NCBI GenBank assembly: GCA_964580075.1
Contig: CAZOJL010000114.1
Coordinates: 1-12,229 of the forward strand
DNA from: VGWG01 sp964580075
GTDB lineage: Bacteria > Verrucomicrobiota > Kiritimatiellia > RFP12 > JAAYNR01
DNA length: 12,229 bases
Direction: 5' to 3'
In this document: in pieces, positions 7,576-12,229 of the stretch
Layout of the letters: every line of letters begins with the position of its first letter
Numbering within the stretch: the stretch's first letter is position 1
Program-made: the position numbers and the translations under genes
Notes under the pieces: model-generated
Database searches by the model: none
Seen by the model: only the letters and a program-made list of their open reading frames with translations
What the model was told of the DNA's origin: nothing

Positions 7576-7596
7576 CTCCCTTTTTTTATTTATATT

Positions 7597-7730
7597 TGAG
7601 GCGCTTGCAAAACCCTTGGAAGCGCCGGAAAGCAGGGTTCAGGATGCCAGGGTTCAGGCCGGAAAAGTCTCCTGAACCCCGAACCCTGAACCCTTTGCTT
7701 GCACAAACCGGAGGTTTTGCAAGCGCCTCA
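7597..7730. repeat. 134-base hairpin element with perfect 18-base inverted arms
   Basis: The arms 7597-7614 (TGAGGCGCTTGCAAAACC) and 7713-7730 are exact reverse complements. Inside, GGGTTCAGG at 7635-7643 and 7650-7658 can pair with CCTGAACCC at 7685-7693 and 7671-7679, so the whole element folds into one long imperfect stem with a loop near 7659-7670. The right inner half is three heptamers (CCTGAAC, CCCGAAC, CCTGAAC). T6 follows the right arm (7731-7736), so it could also act as a terminator for plus-strand transcription. No ORF inside looks real and no clean target-site duplication is visible. It may be a small non-autonomous palindromic repeat element; the family is unknown. Confidence 0.75.
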
Positions 7731-7780
7731 TTTTTTGCGGCCCCTTTCGCCTTGCGAAAACGCAAAATCCCACGGTGTGC

Positions 7781-7809
7781 TTGACGTTTATTCCCGCTTC
7801 TGCCATCAT
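7781..7809 (+). promoter_or_regulatory. Candidate sigma70-type promoter of the membrane-protein operon
   Basis: TTGACG (7781-7786), a 17-base spacer, then CATCAT (7804-7809), the same architecture as the candidate promoter before the ATPase gene. It lies just after the hairpin element, about 100 bases before the start at 7910. The 7810-7909 leader holds nothing recognised. Confidence 0.45.
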
Positions 7810-7909
7810 CCTCGCCATGAGCTCGGGGCTCGCTGCTCAAGCCGTTTTCGGCATGATTGCGGCCTGCGTGGGCCGGTGCCAGCCGAAAGCGATTTCTTAT
7901 CAATAAAAG

Positions 7910-9877
7910 ATGGAAACGAAGCACAGATCGGCAGACGAAACTGGCATGGCGCCCGCCGGCGACGACGGCCGGCAGCCGATGCGCCTGGTGTCACTCAGGT
8001 CCATGGTCATCGCGTGCGCCTTGATGCCCATCCTCGCCATGTGGGTCTATCTGTCCGAAACCATCTGGTATTCCGGACATCCGACCACCATATCCCTGTT
8101 CTATCACGTCACGTTCGTCGTGCTGCTGATCGCCATCCTGAATCTGCTCGTGCGTCGGAGGTGGCCTGGCAGAGCGTTGAGCCCGGGCGAACTGATGACC
8201 ATCTACATGATGCTCTCCATTGCCAGCACGTTCTGCAGTCACGACACATTCCAGATCCTCATTTCCATGCTGGCGTTTCCCGTCAACGCGGCCAACCCCC
8301 AGAACCGATGGGACGAACTCGTGATCTCGCACTTCCCGACGTGGGCCATCGTAACGGACCCGGAGGCCTGCAGCCAGATGGTCACCGGCAACGCGACGCT
8401 CTACAAGTGGAGCATCATCCTGGCGTGGCTGAAGCCGCTCGGCTTCTGGATCTTGGTCGTGTTGGCCCTGATGATCGCGTTGCTCTGCCTGAACATCTTC
8501 TTCCGGCAGCCTTGGACCGAGAAGGAGCGTCTCAGTTTTCCCATCATCCAGATTCCGATGGCCATCGCCACCGATTTGTCCGGCCTGCTCCGAAACCGGC
8601 TCTTCTGGATCGCGTTCGGCGCCGTCGCCTTCCTCGACATCGTGAACGGCCTGCATCATTTCCACCCGGGTGTCCCGGAGATCCCGATCGTCAACGCCTT
8701 CCAGTTCAGCGATTACTTTGTGGAACCGCCGTGGAACGCCATCGCGTGGACGACGGTCAACCTGTATCCGTTCGCGATTGGCCTGGCGTTTTTCCTGCCC
8801 GTCGATCTCGCCTTTAGTTGCTGGTTCTTCTTCATCTTTTTCAAGCTGCAAATCGTCCTCGCTTCCGCGAGCGGCGTCCACAATCTGCCGGGGTTCCCCT
8901 ATACCGTGGAGCAGACCGCGGGCGGCTACCTGGCTATCGGCCTGCTCGCAATCTGGCTGGCCCGAAAGCATTTCTGCGGCGTCATCCGGACGATCTGCGG
9001 ACGCCCCGGCGGCGTGGACGAAAGCGCCGAACCCATCCGGTACCGGACGGCGCTCCTATTGCTGGCACTCTCGCTAACCGCGCTCGTCTACTTTGGCACG
9101 CTGCTGGGCGCTTCCTGGGGCGCGATGGTCGTGTTCTTCACCATCTTTTTCCTGTACGCGCTGGCTATCGCGCGGATGCGCGCCGAACTGGGTCCACCCG
9201 CCCACGACCTGCATTACATGGGGCCGGAAGTCGTGATGCACAACGCCGTCGGCGCCCACGGGCTCGGCGAGGGCAACCTCGGCGCGTTCTCCATGTTCTG
9301 GTGGATCACCCGCGCGTACCGGGCGCATTTTTCCCCGCACAGCATGGAGGGCTTCAAGCTGGCGCAGCTCACACGGATCACGTCCCGTTCGATGATGGTG
9401 GCCATGCTCGTCGCGATCGTCTTCGGCGTCATCTCCGCGTTCTGGGCCGGACTGCACGTGTTCTACGTCCACGGCATCGGCGGCAACGTTGGCGCCTTGT
9501 TCGCCACGGAGATGTGCACACGGATGGCCAACTGGATGTCGTCGCCGCAGGAGCCGCGCCTCGCGGCGACCGCGGCAACCGGCATCGGACTGCTCTTCGC
9601 CCTGTTTCTCGGCTTCATGCGGATGCGTTTCACGTGGTGGGTATGGCATCCGGTGGGTTTCGCCACGTCCGCATGCTGGTCCATGGAGAAGCTCTGGTTC
9701 CCCATCTTCGTGGCCTGGCTGGCCAAGAGCCTGATCACGCGGTACGGAGGAGCCGTCGCGTACCGAAAGGCGCTGCCATTCTTCATCGGACTGGTGCTGG
9801 GCGAATTCACGATGGGCAGCCTGTGGGGCATTTACGGTGCGATCAAGGGCACCGCGGTCTATCACTTCTGGGGATGA
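7910..9877 (+). CDS. Large polytopic membrane protein, DUF6785/DUF6784-like (OPT-transporter-like)
   Basis: A 655-residue protein with about 12-14 hydrophobic segments, the first near residues 30-50 and the last near 628-650 (ALPFFIGLVLGEF). Recognisable family stretches include TIWYSGHPTTISLFYHV, LSPGELMTIYMMLS, EKERLSFPIIQIP and ELGPPAHDLHYMGPE. These resemble the DUF6785/DUF6784 proteins of planctomycetes and verrucomicrobia, which look like oligopeptide transporters; the match is from memory of the family pattern. It is probably an inner-membrane transporter with unknown cargo. The start at 7910 has a poor ribosome binding site; in-frame ATGs at 7946 and 7979 would remove only part of the hydrophilic N-terminus and remain possible. 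The next gene begins 3 bases after its stop, so the two are probably translationally coupled. Confidence 0.82.
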   Translation: METKHRSADETGMAPAGDDGRQPMRLVSLRSMVIACALMPILAMWVYLSETIWYSGHPTTISLFYHVTFVVLLIAILNLLVRRRWPGRALSPGELMTIYMMLSIASTFCSHDTFQILISMLAFPVNAANPQNRWDELVISHFPTWAIVTDPEACSQMVTGNATLYKWSIILAWLKPLGFWILVVLALMIALLCLNIFFRQPWTEKERLSFPIIQIPMAIATDLSGLLRNRLFWIAFGAVAFLDIVNGLHHFHPGVPEIPIVNAFQFSDYFVEPPWNAIAWTTVNLYPFAIGLAFFLPVDLAFSCWFFFIFFKLQIVLASASGVHNLPGFPYTVEQTAGGYLAIGLLAIWLARKHFCGVIRTICGRPGGVDESAEPIRYRTALLLLALSLTALVYFGTLLGASWGAMVVFFTIFFLYALAIARMRAELGPPAHDLHYMGPEVVMHNAVGAHGLGEGNLGAFSMFWWITRAYRAHFSPHSMEGFKLAQLTRITSRSMMVAMLVAIVFGVISAFWAGLHVFYVHGIGGNVGALFATEMCTRMANWMSSPQEPRLAATAATGIGLLFALFLGFMRMRFTWWVWHPVGFATSACWSMEKLWFPIFVAWLAKSLITRYGGAVAYRKALPFFIGLVLGEFTMGSLWGIYGAIKGTAVYHFWG

Positions 9878-9880
9878 ACC

Positions 9881-12199
9881 ATGCGCTGGATTCTGGCTGG
9901 AATTCTGACTGTGGCTTTAACAGTGGCCGGTGCCGTGTGGATCGGCCGGCCGCAGCCGCTCCATCTCGAACTGCCCTCCTCGGTGGTCGAGCAGGCCATG
10001 GCCACCGAGGTCCTCAATCCGGACAGGATCCGCGCGCATGTGACCCGCTTGGCCGGTGCGCCATCGCGGGTCAGCGGCTACCCCGGCGCGGACTTGGCCG
10101 CGCGGACAATTCTCGACGAACTCGACAACATGGGGTTGACCAACCACGCGGTGCAGGCCTTCACTGTGGTCGTACCGATCGTCCGCTCGGCCAGCCTGAC
10201 CGCGACCGGCGGCCCGGACGGTCCGGTCTCCATTCCGCTCCACCCGCTGTGGCCGAACCTCGCCAGGACCTGCGCCACCGGCCCGGAAGGAATCACCGCG
10301 CCGCTCGTGCCTGTCGGGCCAGGCAAAGACGCGGACCTGGCCGGGAAAGTGCTGCGCGGCGCGATCATGGTGATGGACTGGCAGTCGAACACGGAATGGT
10401 TGAGCGTCCCCGAATTCGCCGGCCGGGCGGTGATCTTCCGCGCCAGTCCGGGAACCGCCGGCGTCCTGGCGCGAAACAAGTTCCTGACCGTGCCGGCCCA
10501 TATTCCCCGTTTTTATGTCGAAGAAAGGGATCTGCCATCGCTGGACAGGTTGTTGGCGGCAGGCGCGTCGCAGGTCACCGTGCGCTGCGAGATGGACTGG
10601 GAAGAGGTCGGCGCCCGGAACATCCTCGCGCGGGTCTGCGGCGGTGACACCCCGCGCGGTAACGTGGACACCGACCGGGCGCCGGTCGTGTTCCACGCCT
10701 ACTACGATAGCATCAGCGTCGTTCCCGATCTCGCGCCCGGCGCCGAACAGGCGTGCAGTCCGGCCGTCCTTCTGGAGCTCGCGCGCTTCCTGTCGAACCT
10801 GCCGAACAAGCCCGACCGGCCCGTGTACGTTCTCTTCACCGGCGGGCATGGCCAGGCCTTGTCGGGCATGACCCGCTTCATTCGCCGTCTCCAGGAGGGC
10901 ATCGACCACGGCGGGAAGGACGACGGCGCGGATGCGCTGATCGCGCGCATGGGCCGGCCGGCGCTCTTCGTGGGCATCGATCTCGCCAGCCACTCCGACC
11001 GGTTCGGAGTCTTTGCCTTCGGAAACTTCCGCGGATATGCGGATTGGATTCTGCGGCCGAAGTTCAGCGCCCTCGGCCTGAAACTCGACGAGTTCGCGAA
11101 ACAGCAGTGTCCGTTGTTCGATCCCGCAGCGGACTTGCCGGGCTTCGTGGACGCGATCAACTCGTCGCAGGGACGCGGCTGGAATACCTACTTCCCCTAT
11201 CCGCCGGCGTTCGAAAGCGAACTGCCGGTCCTCATCGGGATCCCCGGCATCACTCTCGCAACGATCAACGACGACCGAAAACTCGTGGATACGCCCGACG
11301 ACCGTTTGGAAAACGTGAATTTCGACCTGCTGGGCCGCCAGCTCGTTCCGGAACATGGGAAACGGCTCGGACTCCCCGCCTTCGTGCTCGCCCTGGCGTT
11401 CTGGAAAGGCCCCTTTGTCGCCCAGGCCATCGACCCGAAGCTCGCGCGCGTCCGGGGCCGGGTCCTCTGGCTTGACCAGAAGCAGGATTACACTCCCCGC
11501 CAGCCGCTGGCCAAGGCCCTCGTGTTTCTCCAGGCCAACCGCGGCATCAGCCTGGTCATCAACGCGGGTGAATACATCAGTATCATGGGACCTTCCGGTT
11601 CCGGTAAGAGCACGTTCTTCAACATGATCGGCGGCCTCGACCAGCCCACGTCAGGCGAAGTCTACGTTGACGACGTGGACATCGCCAGGCTCGAACCGTT
11701 TGAACTGTCGTGGCTCCGGTGCCGCAAAATCGGCTACATCTTTCAGACGTTCAACCTCATTCCGGTCATGAACGCGCTCGAAAATGTCAGCCTGCCGATG
11801 GTGTTTGCCGGCCTCAGCGCCGACGAAGCCCGGGAAAAAGGGGCGCGTCTGCTGGAACTCGTGGGACTGGGAGAACGTATCCATCACCGCCCCTCGGAAA
11901 TGTCCGGCGGTCAGCAACAGCGGGTCGCCATCGCCCGCGCCCTGGCCAACGACCCGGCCATCGTCCTCGCCGACGAACCGACCGGCAATCTGGACCTCCA
12001 GACCGGCCACGAAATCATCGAACTGCTCAAGGACATGAAGGACCGGAATGGCGTCACGATCATCACGGCCACCCACGATATGAAGATGCTGGCTGCCAGC
12101 GACCGTGTCGTCTGGATCACCGACGGCCGGATATCCAATATACAGTCCCGCTCCGAGCTCGACATCCAGGTCGGCAAGATCAACAACCGCGAAGAATAG
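9881..12199 (+). CDS. Chimeric protein: M28-peptidase-like domain fused to LolD/MacB-type ABC ATPase
   Basis: One 772-residue frame. GGGGA (9870-9874) is 6 bases before the ATG. Residues 4-20 form a hydrophobic N-terminal helix (signal anchor or signal peptide). Residues about 40-510 resemble M28 aminopeptidases: VFHAYYDS (271-277), GAEQACSP (287-294), LLELARFL, FTGGHGQALSGM (from 319) and a VDTPDDRLENV tail segment. The usual metal-binding residues appear replaced. A short beta-rich piece (GRVLWLDQKQDYTPRQPLAKALVFLQ) breaks off near base 11540 and runs straight into an ABC ATPase: Walker A 570-578 (GPSGSGKST), Q-loop Gln622, signature 674-678 (MSGGQ), Walker B with Asp698-Glu699, and His732. 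The ATPase resembles the LolD/MacB class that partners FtsX-type permeases, but its first strand and A-loop are missing. Only 30 bases follow the stop, so no permease can be seen. Domain calls are firm for the ATPase and moderate for M28; whether the fusion is real is open. Confidence 0.85.
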   Translation: MRWILAGILTVALTVAGAVWIGRPQPLHLELPSSVVEQAMATEVLNPDRIRAHVTRLAGAPSRVSGYPGADLAARTILDELDNMGLTNHAVQAFTVVVPIVRSASLTATGGPDGPVSIPLHPLWPNLARTCATGPEGITAPLVPVGPGKDADLAGKVLRGAIMVMDWQSNTEWLSVPEFAGRAVIFRASPGTAGVLARNKFLTVPAHIPRFYVEERDLPSLDRLLAAGASQVTVRCEMDWEEVGARNILARVCGGDTPRGNVDTDRAPVVFHAYYDSISVVPDLAPGAEQACSPAVLLELARFLSNLPNKPDRPVYVLFTGGHGQALSGMTRFIRRLQEGIDHGGKDDGADALIARMGRPALFVGIDLASHSDRFGVFAFGNFRGYADWILRPKFSALGLKLDEFAKQQCPLFDPAADLPGFVDAINSSQGRGWNTYFPYPPAFESELPVLIGIPGITLATINDDRKLVDTPDDRLENVNFDLLGRQLVPEHGKRLGLPAFVLALAFWKGPFVAQAIDPKLARVRGRVLWLDQKQDYTPRQPLAKALVFLQANRGISLVINAGEYISIMGPSGSGKSTFFNMIGGLDQPTSGEVYVDDVDIARLEPFELSWLRCRKIGYIFQTFNLIPVMNALENVSLPMVFAGLSADEAREKGARLLELVGLGERIHHRPSEMSGGQQQRVAIARALANDPAIVLADEPTGNLDLQTGHEIIELLKDMKDRNGVTIITATHDMKMLAASDRVVWITDGRISNIQSRSELDIQVGKINNREE

Positions 12200-12229
12200 C
12201 GCAAGGGGTCATGCTGGGACAAGTGTAAT

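Noticed and set aside
7597..7730. Integron attC site
   Set aside because: The ends do not carry the GTTRRRY/RYYYAAC core sites and no integrase or cassette array is visible.
7752..7765. TTGCG-AAAA-CGCAA as a regulator operator
   Set aside because: A 5-base stem is short, and no local regulator or second copy was seen.
9917..11356. Long minus-strand ORF opposite the M28-like region, and similar long ORFs opposite or out of frame with the membrane-protein gene
   Set aside because: Composition is typical of shadow frames (Arg, Glu, Gly, His rich), there is no recognisable motif, and the plus strand has clear conserved domains.
11585..12199. Separate translation of the ABC ATPase from the internal ATG at 11585
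   Set aside because: That ATG is one codon before the Walker A motif, would remove the core strand needed for the fold, and has no ribosome binding site.
12200..12229. Start of a downstream gene at ATG 12211
   Set aside because: The frame meets a stop after five codons; the next gene must begin beyond the window.

Overview
The window looks like part of a GC-rich chromosome from an uncultured or poorly studied member of the PVC group, most likely Kiritimatiellota, Lentisphaerota or Verrucomicrobiota. This is an inference from gene content: clustered unusual glycosidases, a secreted protein with autotransporter-associated beta-strand repeats, a large DUF6785-type membrane protein, and intergenic DNA built from short degenerate tandem repeats. 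No rRNA, tRNA, transposase or CRISPR array is visible.

Layout. (1) Bases 1-4318 hold a same-strand run of three glycoside hydrolase genes 37 and 28 bases apart: the 3' part of an (alpha/alpha)6-barrel enzyme resembling GH63/GH37, a convincing GH30 enzyme, and a TIM-barrel hydrolase of uncertain family. The two complete ones have no visible signal peptide, so they probably finish degrading imported glycans in the cytoplasm. (2) Bases 4319-5666 hold a stand-alone AAA_14/DUF4143 ATPase with its own promoter-like sequence. (3) On the minus strand, 7500-5860 encodes a secreted beta-strand-repeat surface protein, convergent with the ATPase gene. Its signal-peptide coding region has been lengthened in frame by two families of short tandem repeats, and its candidate promoter has a run of nine C (coding strand) between the -35 and -10 elements. 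(4) The divergent gap 7501-7909 contains that promoter, a 134-base hairpin element with perfect 18-base arms, and a plus-strand promoter. (5) Bases 7910-12199 form a tightly coupled pair: a polytopic DUF6785/OPT-like membrane protein, then, 3 bases after its stop, one long ORF joining an M28-peptidase-like domain to a LolD/MacB-type ABC ATPase.

The most notable points are the M28-like/ABC ATPase fusion, whose ATPase half lacks the usual N-terminal strand and A-loop and whose M28 half lacks the usual metal ligands; the homopolymer inside the surface-protein promoter, which looks like a phase-variation switch; and the related heptamer repeats found both in the hairpin element and inside the signal-peptide coding region. 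The fusion could be a real deletion or an assembly misjoin, and the sequence alone cannot decide between them.
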